64,000 bases of DNA from Holophagaceae bacterium (GTDB lineage Bacteria > Acidobacteriota > Holophagae > Holophagales > Holophagaceae), in the NCBI GenBank assembly GCA_016722505.1, contig JADKJH010000008.1:1-64000 (forward strand). Reading direction: 5' to 3'. A program made the position numbers and the translations under genes. Within the stretch, counting starts at the first letter, position 1, and each line of letters opens with the position of its first letter. Under the pieces are notes generated by a model. It was not told the DNA's origin. It made no database searches and worked only from the letters and a program-made list of their open reading frames with translations. This document shows, piece by piece, positions 31,677 through 40,755 of this stretch.

Positions 31677-32221
31677 GCCTCGTCTTTGACCTAGCAACGG
31701 AACAAGCTCGGTACCTTGCCCGCCAACCGCTCTTGGAACGTGCCTGGGCGCTCCGCCTGGAATTGGCTCCGGGCATCATCTTTCAACCGGAAACGGAGGA
31801 GAGCGTCGAGGACCAGGTGGTGGAAACCCTCTGGTCCGAAGGCAACACATTGGAATCCATCAGTAAGTTGGAGGAAATGGAAGTCCGCTCCTCCTTCGCG
31901 GTACTCACGCCCCGTCGTGAATCCGGCGGGTGGTCCATCGCCGCCAGCCTATTTCTGGGATTTTCTTCTACTGAAAGGGAGCAGAAAATGGACCGGCTCC
32001 GGGGCCTGCCAGGCCAATTGCGGCTGGCATTGGAGTCCGGCGCAATGGTGGAACCCGAAGTGGACCGGGGCGCGGCGGGTCCGAATGACCGATTGCCAGC
32101 TGTGCTGGCACTGCGCTACTTCGTACCTGACCGCATTCGTATCCTTGCGCTCGTCTCCAACCATCCGGAGGTATCCGGCCACTGGGAAGCTCCAGGTGCC
32201 TGGCTTACCTGGGCCGCCTAG
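31673..32221 (+). CDS. DUF3501-like protein, coupled to rubrerythrin
   Basis: 182 residues, starting inside the rubrerythrin stop (ATGA). PGIIFQPETEESVEDQVVETLWSEG and EMEVRSSFAVL resemble the DUF3501 family, which often neighbours rubrerythrin genes; the match is by eye and partial. Soluble, no signal peptide. Tight coupling argues for a joint role in peroxide handling. Confidence 0.6.
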   Translation: MSLVFDLATEQARYLARQPLLERAWALRLELAPGIIFQPETEESVEDQVVETLWSEGNTLESISKLEEMEVRSSFAVLTPRRESGGWSIAASLFLGFSSTEREQKMDRLRGLPGQLRLALESGAMVEPEVDRGAAGPNDRLPAVLALRYFVPDRIRILALVSNHPEVSGHWEAPGAWLTWAA

Positions 32222-32386
32222 GCCGCCGTTTTTTCAGAGGCGTTCCATGATCAGACACCAGTACCGTCATCTCGTTCTAACGATCACCAAGCCAGCTCGT
32301 GACAGTGCTTCATAACGCACCCTCATAAATATGACTTTTTTGGTAGACTACATTCCAGCGACACCGCGTATTTCAAAGGAGATCTC

Positions 32387-32965
32387 ATGGCCTACACCGC
32401 AAAGAATTTTGATCACTTGAAGGGAGGCGCCGTGAAGGGCCTCTCGGACACCCAGCTGGACCAGCATTTCACGCTCTACAAGGGCTACATCGCCAAGCTC
32501 AACGAGATCGAAGAAAAGCTCGCCAGCGCCGACAACACCAAGCCCAACTACTCCTTCAACGAGTACACGGAACTGAAGCGCCGCGAAGCCGTGGCCTTCA
32601 ACGGATCCTTCTTGCATGAGCTCTACTTCGAGAACCTGGGCGCCGACGCCACCATCAGCGCCGGGCTCCAGACCGCGTTGGATGCCTTCGGCGGCAAAGA
32701 CAAGGTCATCGCCGACCTCAAGGCCTGCGCCATGAGCGGTCCCGGCTGGGCCCTGCTGACCCGCAACCGCCGTGACGGCAAACTGCACACCTATTTCATC
32801 GCGGAGCATCACCTGGGCCTGCCCATCGAGCAGGATCTGCTGGTGGTGCTGGATAGCTGGGAACATGCCTTTATGGTTGACTACGGCATCGCAAGAGCGA
32901 AGTACCTGGATGCTTTCGTTGAGAACATCAAGTGGAGCGAAGTCTCCAAGCGCTTCGGCGCCTGA
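32387..32965 (+). CDS. sodB: Fe/Mn superoxide dismutase
   Basis: 192 residues. The metal ligands are H27 (QLDQHFTLYKGYI), H77 (FNGSFLHELYFE), D156 and H160 (VLDSWEHAFMVDYG). GPGWALLTRN is the conserved core. An AAAGGAG site lies upstream. The N-terminal segment and the residues near the ligands look closer to the atypical, Fe-type group than to E. coli SodA. Cytoplasmic removal of superoxide. Confidence 0.92.
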   Translation: MAYTAKNFDHLKGGAVKGLSDTQLDQHFTLYKGYIAKLNEIEEKLASADNTKPNYSFNEYTELKRREAVAFNGSFLHELYFENLGADATISAGLQTALDAFGGKDKVIADLKACAMSGPGWALLTRNRRDGKLHTYFIAEHHLGLPIEQDLLVVLDSWEHAFMVDYGIARAKYLDAFVENIKWSEVSKRFGA

Positions 32966-32988
32966 GTCCGGCCCACGCGTGTACGAGG

Positions 32989-33014
32989 ATGGCCCCCGAA
33001 TGGGGGCCATTTTC
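32989..33014 (+). terminator. rho-independent terminator after sodB
   Basis: A 9-bp stem ATGGCCCCC/GGGGGCCAT with a GAAT loop, followed by TTTTC. It lies 24 bases after the sodB stop. Confidence 0.8.
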
Positions 33015-33037
33015 TTGGAGCGCAGATAGACTGAGAC

Positions 33038-34810
33038 ATGCATTCGCTGCCCCCGCTTCTGGTGGACCTGGCCATGGTGCTGGGAGTGGCAGCACTGACT
33101 TCCTTGCTGTGCCAGAAATTGCATCTGCCGGTGGTGATGGGCTACCTGCTGGCGGGGCTGGTGGTGGGACCCCACGTACCCATCCCACTGGCCGCGGATG
33201 CCGCCAACGTAAAGGTGCTGGCGGAATTGGGCGTCATCTTCCTGCTTTTCTCCATCGGCTTGGAATTCAATCGTGAAAAGTTGAAGCGGTCGGGTCCCAC
33301 CGCTGTGGTAGTGGGCTTCATCGAGGTCGGGGCCCTGGCCATCCTGGGCTATCTCGCCCCCTGCTGGGCTACAACCGCATGGAGAGCGCCTTCGCCGGGG
33401 CCGCCCTTTCCATCAGTTCCACGATGATCATCAGCAAACTCTTCGATGAACGCGGTGAGCGGGGTCCGCTGCGGGAGCTGGTCTTCGCGGTGCTGGTGAC
33501 GGAGGATCTGCTGGCCATCCTCCTGTTGGCCTTGTTAAGCGGCGCCTCGGTGCCCGGTTCCTTCAGCGGCGCACAGACAGCCCTGACGCTCGGCCGCCTG
33601 GTCCTCTTCATGGCCGCCCTGGTTGGCGTGGGCATGCTGTTGGTGCCGCGTTTCATCCGTTGGGTGGACGATCTCGGCCGCCCTGAATCCCTCCTTGTGG
33701 CGAGCATGGGTCTTTGTTTCGCACTGGCCTTACTCGCGGCGCACTTCGGGTATTCCGTGGCCTTGGGAGCCTCATCGCTGGGGTGCGGTGGCAGAGGGGG
33801 GGCCGAGCAGGTGGACTGTCCTCCCTTCAGGGACCTTTTCGCTGCGATTTTTTTCGTGGCCGTGGGCATGATGATCGACCCAAGAGCCATTCCACCCCTG
33901 TGGAAGCCGATCCTCGTTTTCTCGCTGTTGGTGGCGGGCGGCAAGCTGCTCATGGTAAGCATCAGCGTCGCCCTGGCAGGGCAGCCGATGCGGCGGGCCC
34001 TCGGCGCCGGCCTCGCGATGACTCAGATTGGGGAGTTCGGGTTCATTCTTGTCACGGCGGGCGTGGATCTTGAAGCAGTGCGACCGTCCCTTTGCCCGTA
34101 ATGGTAGCGGTCTGCGTGATCACTTCCTGGCAACGCCTGCACTCATGAACGTCGGTGCGCCGATGGCCCGCTGGGTGGATGGGTGGTTTCCGACCTTCAA
34201 ATCCTTTAGCAGCGTGTACCGCGTGAATTTGGGTTTGGCTCCGTTGAGATCCCAACTCGCTGGCCAGGTGCGCGGCATCGTGGTCGAGGCTTTCGGCTTG
34301 GAGATCGTCCTGGTGGGGGTTTCCCTGGCCCTGGGCCCGGGTGTGGGCTGGATCGAAGCCCACAGCCCGATTGGTCACACTCTGGCCGTCGGAATCATTG
34401 GCGGATCGGCATTCCTGTTGATTCTCGTACTCCTGGTCGGCCTGCTGCAGCGTACGCGCACCCTGGGAGACTCGATACTGGGACCGCTAAGTGACGAACC
34501 CAGCGCGGTGGATCGTTTGCAGCGCAGAGTGTTGCGTCTGGGCTTGCGATTGGGTGTGGGCCTCCCCGTGCTGGCCGTGGCCCAGCCATTCCTCCCCAGA
34601 CTCTCCCTGGTGGCTGTGCTCGGTGTGTTGACCGTGGTGGCGCTGGGCCTGCTCCGCCGGGATCTGGGCGAGGTGCGGGAAAGCATGGCTGCGCGGTATC
34701 CCTGGATGCGGGGACGGGGAGAAACCGTGAGCCGCGCCACGGAAGCAGCGCTGCGGTCAAATCGGGTCTATCAATCAGCCCCTTACGCTTTTTTATCAAA
34801 ATCTACTTGA
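33038..34810 (+). pseudogene. CPA2-type cation/proton antiporter (KefB-like), frame broken several times
   Basis: Three overlapping frames together spell one antiporter of about 590 residues. The first part has VVMGYLLAGLVVGPHVP and LAELGVIFLLFSIGLEF. After a break near 33357 (C5 read in place of C6) the next frame gives ALSISSTMIISKLFDE, PFRDLFAAIFFVAVGMMIDP and GLAMTQIGEFGFILVTAG. At 34080-34140 further shifts lead to the last membrane helices. Around 33776-33830 the expected 'GAFxAGxLxAE' segment is scrambled by paired indels. No TrkA-N domain follows. With at least four breaks this may be a true pseudogene, but the homopolymer pattern suggests read errors as well. Confidence 0.8.
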
Positions 34811-35890
34811 TCAGGGCTTGGGTGATGGTCTGGCTTGCGTACGTCGGCTCATGCGGAGGATGGACTTGAAGAAGGCTTCGACCTCATCGGCATCAAGTCC
34901 TGCAGCGGTGGCCCAATTCCTTCGGGTTTTCAGTAATTCGGCTTCCCTGGCAGGATCCCGCACAGGCGCACCCAGAACGCGCTTCGCTTCGCCGGCGCGG
35001 GCGCTGAGCTGGCTGCGCCGCCGCAGGGCTTCCACCAGTTCCTGATCCAGGACATCAATGACTTCACGCACTTCGCGCAACGCGGGAGAAGCTGCGCCAA
35101 GATCAGGGAGATTCATGGCCGAAGGCGCGGTCTGGTCTTGGGGTGCTTTCAGGCGTTCGTGGATGCCTTGCAGCGCCGAGATAAGTCCCGCGCGGGCTTC
35201 GGAAGCGTAGGGATTCTCATTCTGGATGGCGAGGAAGAGATGCCCCGCGTCCGCCCGGACCGTTTCGATGACCGCCGACAAAGCGCGGAACGAGGCTGGC
35301 GCGAAGGGCGTCTCCTCCACCCCCATATCGAGCAGGCCTTTCGCCAGGAAGAATGCCGTCGCATGGGTATGCGCCATCACGCGGTCATGGGCTTCGGGTG
35401 TGACTTCGATGACTTCGCTTCCAAGGGATTCGAACAAAGCCCGCACACGGTTGGTAGCTTCGGGATGGCGGGGGCTAGGGCAAAGGACCGTCTGGAGAGG
35501 ATCCGCCCGGGCCAGACTCAACGGGCCAAATAGTGGGTGAGTGCCGACATGGGGGATAGCGTCCCCAAGAATCCGGTCCAGCAACGCGCAGGGGACCGTC
35601 TTTACGCTACCTACGTCAATCACGATATGCCGTGACTCTAGGTGGGGCCGAAGGCCGATGAGCACTGCTTTGGTCAGCGGGATGGGCACGGCCAGCACGA
35701 TGAGGTCAGCCCATTGGGCCAGGGCCGCGGGGTCTTCGGCCCGCAGCTCCTCCGGGATCGAAGCCGCAGGGTCCCAGGCCCGCATCGCCACACCGGCCTC
35801 TCGGATGAGACCCGACAAGGCAGATCCAAAGCGGCCGAATCCGATGATGCCGATGCGCAAGTGGGTTACCTCGAGAATGGGTTTGAACAT
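34811..35890 (-). CDS. tyrA: TyrA: prephenate dehydrogenase with C-terminal chorismate mutase
   Basis: 359 residues. The NAD-binding fold opens with RIGIIGFGRFGSAL (residues 12-25). THPLFGP carries the catalytic His of prephenate dehydrogenase. The AroQ-type chorismate mutase domain lies at the C-terminus (LREVREVIDVLDQELVEALRRRSQLS, then KRVLGAPVRDPAREAELL). The order is the reverse of the enterobacterial AroQ-TyrA fusion. It catalyses two steps of tyrosine synthesis. The stop abuts the convergent antiporter gene. Intact. Confidence 0.9.
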   Translation of the reverse strand: MFKPILEVTHLRIGIIGFGRFGSALSGLIREAGVAMRAWDPAASIPEELRAEDPAALAQWADLIVLAVPIPLTKAVLIGLRPHLESRHIVIDVGSVKTVPCALLDRILGDAIPHVGTHPLFGPLSLARADPLQTVLCPSPRHPEATNRVRALFESLGSEVIEVTPEAHDRVMAHTHATAFFLAKGLLDMGVEETPFAPASFRALSAVIETVRADAGHLFLAIQNENPYASEARAGLISALQGIHERLKAPQDQTAPSAMNLPDLGAASPALREVREVIDVLDQELVEALRRRSQLSARAGEAKRVLGAPVRDPAREAELLKTRRNWATAAGLDADEVEAFFKSILRMSRRTQARPSPKP

Positions 35891-35950
35891 TCTAATCTGT
35901 TTCCCGGAAACAGGACTTTCCTCGTAAGCTGAGGGTTATATTTTTTGGCC

Positions 35951-37443
35951 ATGGATGCCGCAGATGCCCCGCTTTGTGCTTTGTTGTCGCTGCCGCAGTC
36001 CCTGTTCGCGCAAACCCCGCCACCGCGCCAGACCCGGGAAATCTACTCGGGGAAGGCGCAGTATACGGCTGCGTCGGCCACGACGCCGGTCGCGAAGGTG
36101 ATCGCGGAGATCCGGGACCACCAGCAGGCAGTGTCCAATCTGCAATACCTCTGTGACGAGATCGGACCCCGCCTCACGGGCTCGGAGCGGCTCGTGAAGG
36201 CCCATGAATGGATGGAAGGCCGGATGAAGGCTTACGGATTGGCGAATGTCCACCGGGAGGCCTACGATTTCGGCCCCAGCTGGCCCGAGGCATTGAGACC
36301 GCACGGATCCTCGGGCACAACAACTTGAATCTGCAGGTGGCGCAACTGGCCTGGAGCCCATCCACTAAGGGCCCGATGAGGGGCGAGGCCGTGCTTCTTG
36401 GGGGCAAAACCATTGAGGACATGATGGATGTCATCGGACACATGAAAGGCAAGATCCTGGTGATGGGCGCCTTTCCGAAACCTGCGGGAGACCGCAAGGC
36501 CTACCGTGAAAATATGAGGAAGCTTTTTGGCGCGATCCAGACCGAGGGTATCGCTGCGTTCCTTGTGGCCTCCGAAAAGGAGAACGGGTTCATGAACATG
36601 ACCGGTTCGCCGATAGCTGGGCGCTTCCGCTTTTTCCCGGATGCTCCGACGGCATTCCTGAACAAAGAGCACGCCACGATGCTGAAACGGATGTTGGAGA
36701 AGCACGGGAAGGTCGACCTGGAGCTGAATCTTGGCGGCACATTGTCGGAAAAGCCGGTGCAGGCATTCAACTCGATCGGTGAGATCCGCGGCAGCGAAAA
36801 ACCTGATGAAGTGGTGATTCTGGGCGCGCACCTGGATAGCTGGGACTTGGGCACAGGCGCCACGGACAACGGAACCGGCAGCGTGGCGTCCCTGGAGGCT
36901 CTGCGCGCCATCCAGGCCTCGGGTGTGAAGCCCAAACGCACGATCCGCGTGGTGCTGTTCAGCGGGGAAGAGCAGGGGATCTTTGGCAGCAAGGCCTACG
37001 TGAAGGCCCACGCGGGGGAACTCAAAGCGATCCAGGCGGTGCTCATTGATGACCTGGGCACGGGAAAACTGCGGGGGTTCGCCATGGAAGGCCGCGAGGA
37101 CCTGCGCCCCTTCATGGCCGAGGCCATCGCCCCGCTCAATGAGATGGGCGTGCGGGAACTGCCCTTGGAATCCAGCGAGGACAGCGATCATGCGCCATTT
37201 GTAGAAGCAGGCGTCCCTGCCTTTTTCGGCATCCAGGATAACGAGGACTATTTCACCGCGACGCACCACAGCCAGGCAGATACTTTCGAGCACGTGAAGC
37301 CAGAGGCCCTGGTGGAGGGTGCCACCGCCATGGCCGTAACGGCGCTGGGGCTGGCGGACATGGCGCCACGGCTGCCCCACAAGACCGTTGAAAAGATTGA
37401 AAAGATTGAAAAGACCGAGAAAAACGCACCCGCTGCGCACTAA
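35951..37443 (+). pseudogene. M28-family metallopeptidase, frameshifted
   Basis: The first frame gives an exported start (LLSLPQSLFAQ) and LQYLCDEIGPRLTGSERLVKAHEWM, typical for M28 aminopeptidases, and then goes astray near 36288. The second frame continues with ETARILGHNNLNLQV and the whole catalytic domain: VVILGAHLDSWDLGTGATDNGTG (His and Asp ligands), LFSGEEQGIFGSKAYV (Glu pair), and SEDSDHAPFVEAGVPAFFG. Reading CCC as CCCC in TGGCCCGAGG restores the frame. The protein would have about 495 residues with an internal PA-like domain. A 'KIEKIEKTEK' repeat ends it. Start uncertain. Confidence 0.8.
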
Positions 37444-37502
37444 CGGCTGATGCGGGTTATTAGCTCACAGGTCGCAACCCATCACTTGCCGCCCATCATT
37501 CA

Positions 37503-38498
37503 TCATTCGCCGCCTGCCAGCTTCATCAGGGCCTCCAGTGTATGGCTGGGGCCAAGGGCCAGCAGGTCATCGCCTGCTTGGAAGGTTTCTTCGCCTTTTG
37601 GATTGAACCGCAGGCCGAGGCCGATCCGGTTGATGCCGACGATCAAAGCGCCGGTGCTGTCCCGCAATCGCATTTCCCGCATGGTCTGGCCCACGAGCCT
37701 GGAAGTTGAATGGACGTGGATGCGCTCCATGCCTAGCTCGAGCTGGTCTTGCTGCAGCACCACATCGAAAAAATTCATCATGTCGGGATTAAGCAGCAGG
37801 GCCGCCATGCGCCGCCCGCCGATCTCGTAGGGGCTCACGATATGTGTGGCGCCCGCAGCCATGAGTTTGCTTTCGGTGCCTAGCTTAGCGCTGCGGGCCA
37901 CAATGGGGATATTCGGCGCCATCTGCCGCGCAGTAAGCGTCACCAGCACATTATCTGCATCGGTGGTGAGCGCGGTGATCAGGCCCTTGGCTTTTCTGAT
38001 GCCAGCCTTCTCCAGCACCATTTCATCCATGGCATTGCCATACAGGATGATGTCGTCGTTGAATCGCGGGTTGTTGCGGCCTTTGTTCTCCTCTAGCTCG
38101 ACGATGACGAAAGGCACGTTCGCGTGTTTCAGCTCCCAGGCAGCCTGGAAGCCCATCTTGCCGAAGCCGCAAACGATGATGTGGTCTGAAAGGGCTTCCA
38201 TCCGTTTTTCCATGCGCCGCTCCCGCAGATAGCCTTGAAGATCGCCCTCGACGATGAGGGCGGTGAGATTGGAGATGGCGTACGTTGCCACGCCCAGGCC
38301 GGTCACCAGGTAGAAGATGGTGAATAGTTTGGTGCTGTCATTCACCTCCCCCATCTCTCTGAAACCCACAGTGAACAAGGTGGTCACAGCCATGTAGAAC
38401 GCATCCAGCCAGCCGAGCTTGGCCAGGATGTGATAGCCGAAAGCGCCTATCAGGCCCACTGCGAACAACAGCACCAGCGCCTCGCGGAGACGGCGCAT
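37503..38498 (-). CDS. potassium channel with TrkA-N (RCK) domain
   Basis: 331 residues. Two membrane helices flank a pore loop AVTTLFTVGFREMG, whose filter is TVGF (a known variant of TVGY). A TrkA-N Rossmann domain follows (HIIVCGFGKMGFQAAWELK) and then a TrkA-C-like segment (MERIHVHSTSRLVGQTMREM). This is the MthK/Kch-type architecture, gating K+ flow by ligand binding to the RCK ring. The chosen ATG at 38498 avoids a spurious upstream extension through the thioesterase gene. Likely in an operon with the thioesterase. Confidence 0.88.
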   Translation of the reverse strand: MRRLREALVLLFAVGLIGAFGYHILAKLGWLDAFYMAVTTLFTVGFREMGEVNDSTKLFTIFYLVTGLGVATYAISNLTALIVEGDLQGYLRERRMEKRMEALSDHIIVCGFGKMGFQAAWELKHANVPFVIVELEENKGRNNPRFNDDIILYGNAMDEMVLEKAGIRKAKGLITALTTDADNVLVTLTARQMAPNIPIVARSAKLGTESKLMAAGATHIVSPYEIGGRRMAALLLNPDMMNFFDVVLQQDQLELGMERIHVHSTSRLVGQTMREMRLRDSTGALIVGINRIGLGLRFNPKGEETFQAGDDLLALGPSHTLEALMKLAGGE

Positions 38499-38538
38499 GG
38501 GAGCTAGACTTCGGAGCTTGATGCTTCTCAATGGCGGT

Positions 38539-38982
38539 TCATCCGGGCAAGTTGGGCTTGATGCTGAAGTGCGCAGTGCAATGGGCCACCATGTGGTCGC
38601 CACACAAAAGCCAGCATTCCAGCACCGCGCCGCGTTTGGAAAGGCGCACTACTTCGGCCTTTCCGATGACTTCGCCCTTGGCGGGTTCCAGGTAGCGGAT
38701 GTGGAGATCCTGCGTGGCGAAGGGCATGAGTCCATCAAAGACCGTGCAAAGCGCCAAGGCGCAGGTCATGTCCGCGACGGTGGCCAGCACACCACCGTTC
38801 ACATTGCCCCTGGGGCCATTGATGGTGTGTTGGTTGGGTTTCAATTTCAGGGTGGCCTTTCCTGGATCCATCTCCAGGAAGGTCATATCCCATTCCTTGA
38901 TGAGGGGCCAAGGCGCAAAGCGCGCTCGCACCCGATCCAGGAGGTCGGGTGCGAGGGAAACTGGAATCTGGAGAGGAGGCAT
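38539..38982 (-). CDS. PaaI-type hotdog thioesterase
   Basis: 147 residues. NVNGGVLATVADMTCALAL is the hotdog helix with the conserved His-Gly replaced by Asn-Gly-Gly and the catalytic Asp position present. LHIRYLEPAKGEVIGKAEVV and AHCTAHFSI complete the domain. Acts on acyl-CoA esters, probably aromatic or medium chain. It lies 40 bases before the channel gene on the same strand. Confidence 0.85.
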   Translation of the reverse strand: MPPLQIPVSLAPDLLDRVRARFAPWPLIKEWDMTFLEMDPGKATLKLKPNQHTINGPRGNVNGGVLATVADMTCALALCTVFDGLMPFATQDLHIRYLEPAKGEVIGKAEVVRLSKRGAVLECWLLCGDHMVAHCTAHFSIKPNLPG

Positions 38983-39031
38983 AGGCTTTAGTCTAAGCCT
39001 TCATCCAGAAATCCGCTTGAGGCGCGGCTAC

Positions 39032-39436
39032 TTACTTTTTTTTCACCAAAGTGGCCTTGATCTCGATGTTCGCGCCGCCTTCGACCTTCACGTGTTCCAC
39101 TACGGATTCCGCGTAGCCTTCCCGGCGGAAAATGGCTTTATAAGTCCCTGGCGCCACCCAAATGAATGTGACATACCCATTTTCGCCCGTGGCCGCAACG
39201 CGAGCCTCCTTGCCGTCCAGTTCGAGGATCACCACCGCATTCGCGAAAGGTTTTCCGTCTTCCGTCGAGACGTAAGCGGAGACATTGCCGTTGGTTTTGT
39301 CAGGATCCTGTTGCGGCGCGGGCCTTTCAGGCTTGGCACGAGGCGGAGCTTTTGGGGCCGGTTCCTTCGTTGGCAATTGGGCCACAAGGCTGGATGCGAA
39401 TAAAAGGGCCAAGAATGGGCGGGACAGGTTAGACAT
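39032..39436 (-). CDS. exported protein with carboxypeptidase-regulatory-like domain
   Basis: 134 residues. A signal peptide ends near SLVAQ. A Pro/Lys/Ala linker follows, and then an immunoglobulin-like domain (NVSAYVSTEDGKPFANAVVILELDG, YVTFIWVAPGTYKAIFRREGY). Such domains help folding or attachment of secreted proteins. Nothing else is fused. It probably acts in the periplasm or at the cell surface. Confidence 0.78.
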   Translation of the reverse strand: MSNLSRPFLALLFASSLVAQLPTKEPAPKAPPRAKPERPAPQQDPDKTNGNVSAYVSTEDGKPFANAVVILELDGKEARVAATGENGYVTFIWVAPGTYKAIFRREGYAESVVEHVKVEGGANIEIKATLVKKK

Positions 39437-39534
39437 TCAGAACTCCTTGAGGGCTTGATGGCTTGATGGGGTGTTGAAACTCTATGCAAAGTGCTCTGAA
39501 GCGGGCCATGGGTTCCCGGATCCCGGATCCCTGA

Positions 39535-40572
39535 TCACAAGCCGAGTGTTTTACGCAGAGCCGCGGCCATGTCCATGAACACCTTGGTCTGAGGTGAGTC
39601 CGGATATGCCTCCACCATGGGGCGGCCGTTGTCGCCGCCCTCCCGGATGGCCAGATCAATGGGCACTTCTCCCAGGAAGGGCAGCTCCATCCGCTTCGCC
39701 GCAGCCTTCACGCCGCCGTGGCCGAAGATCTGCGTCTCTTCTCCGCATTTCGGGCAGACGAAACTGCTCATGTTTTCGATGACGCCGAGAATCGGAACCT
39801 TCACGGTATTGAACATGCCGATGGCTTTTTTGGCATCCAGGAAAGCCACATCCTGGGGTGTGCTCACGATGATGGCGCCCGCCACGGAGGCATTCTGGAT
39901 CAGCGAGATCTGCGTGTCGCCGGTGCCTGGCGGCAAGTCCATCAGCAACACATCCAGATCGCCCCACAACACATCGCCAAGAAATTGGGTAAGGGCTTTG
40001 TTGAGCATGGGGCCGCGCCAGATTACGGGCCGGTCTTCATCTACAAGGAACGCGATGCTCATGAGTTTCAACCCGAACTTTTCCAGCGGAATGATCTTGC
40101 CTTCCGGGGTGCCCTCGGGGCCTTCGGTGATGCCGAACATCATGCCGATGCTAGGTCCGTAGAGATCAGCATCCAGAAGGCCTACCTTGAGGCCCTGCTT
40201 CGCCAGAGCCACGGCCAGATTGGTGGCCACGGTGCTCTTGCCGACGCCTCCTTTGCCGCTGCCCACCACAATGGCGTGTTTGACGGAAGGAAGCAGGTTC
40301 TTGTATTCCACCTGGGGGGTCTTTTCCCAATCGATATGGATATGCACGCTCTTCACGGCATCCTGCTGTTGGATCCGCTCTGCGAGATTCTGGCGGATGG
40401 CCTGTTCGCGGTCCTGATAGGCATCCAGGAGTGAAAGCGAAACTGTGATGGCGCCTTCCTCCACATTGATGCCCTTCACGGCCTTCAAGGTCGTGAGCGT
40501 GGCCGACGTGCCTGGAACCTGATAGGCATTGACTGCGTCAAAAATCGCGGCGCGGCTGATTCGTTTGTCCAT
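39535..40572 (-). CDS. mrp: Mrp/ApbC iron-sulfur cluster carrier ATPase
   Basis: 345 residues. An N-terminal MIP18-like domain (about 1-90) precedes the P-loop domain with deviant Walker A VVGSGKGGVGKST. DLPPGTGDTQISL is the conserved switch region. SFVCPKCGEETQIFG holds the C-x2-C that bridges an Fe-S cluster in the dimer. Transfers Fe-S clusters to apo-proteins. Intact and of normal length. Confidence 0.95.
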   Translation of the reverse strand: MDKRISRAAIFDAVNAYQVPGTSATLTTLKAVKGINVEEGAITVSLSLLDAYQDREQAIRQNLAERIQQQDAVKSVHIHIDWEKTPQVEYKNLLPSVKHAIVVGSGKGGVGKSTVATNLAVALAKQGLKVGLLDADLYGPSIGMMFGITEGPEGTPEGKIIPLEKFGLKLMSIAFLVDEDRPVIWRGPMLNKALTQFLGDVLWGDLDVLLMDLPPGTGDTQISLIQNASVAGAIIVSTPQDVAFLDAKKAIGMFNTVKVPILGVIENMSSFVCPKCGEETQIFGHGGVKAAAKRMELPFLGEVPIDLAIREGGDNGRPMVEAYPDSPQTKVFMDMAAALRKTLGL

Positions 40573-40613
40573 GATGGGTCGTCTCCAGCCCTTTAGTTTG
40601 CAGCCTCATGGCC

Positions 40614-40743
40614 TAAGTCCCAAGCACTGAGTCTCAAGTACTGAGTTCCAAGTCTCAAGTCCCAAGTCCCATGCTCCAAGGCTGGATCAAGGGAATCGGA
40701 TGGCCTGCTTTTACTTGAGACTCGGGACTTAGGACTTGGGACG
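40614..40743. repeat. intergenic dyad built from CAAGTC-like short repeats
   Basis: Left: GAGTCTCAAGTA (40629-40640) plus several imperfect copies of AAGTCTCAAGTCCC. Right: TACTTGAGACTC (40712-40723), its exact complement, followed by GGGACTTAGGACTTGGGAC. The whole can fold into a long hairpin between mrp and ppk1, both on the - strand. It has the same style as the elements at 42958 and 43927. Confidence 0.65.
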
Positions 40744-40755
40744 ATTTTGGCCCGC

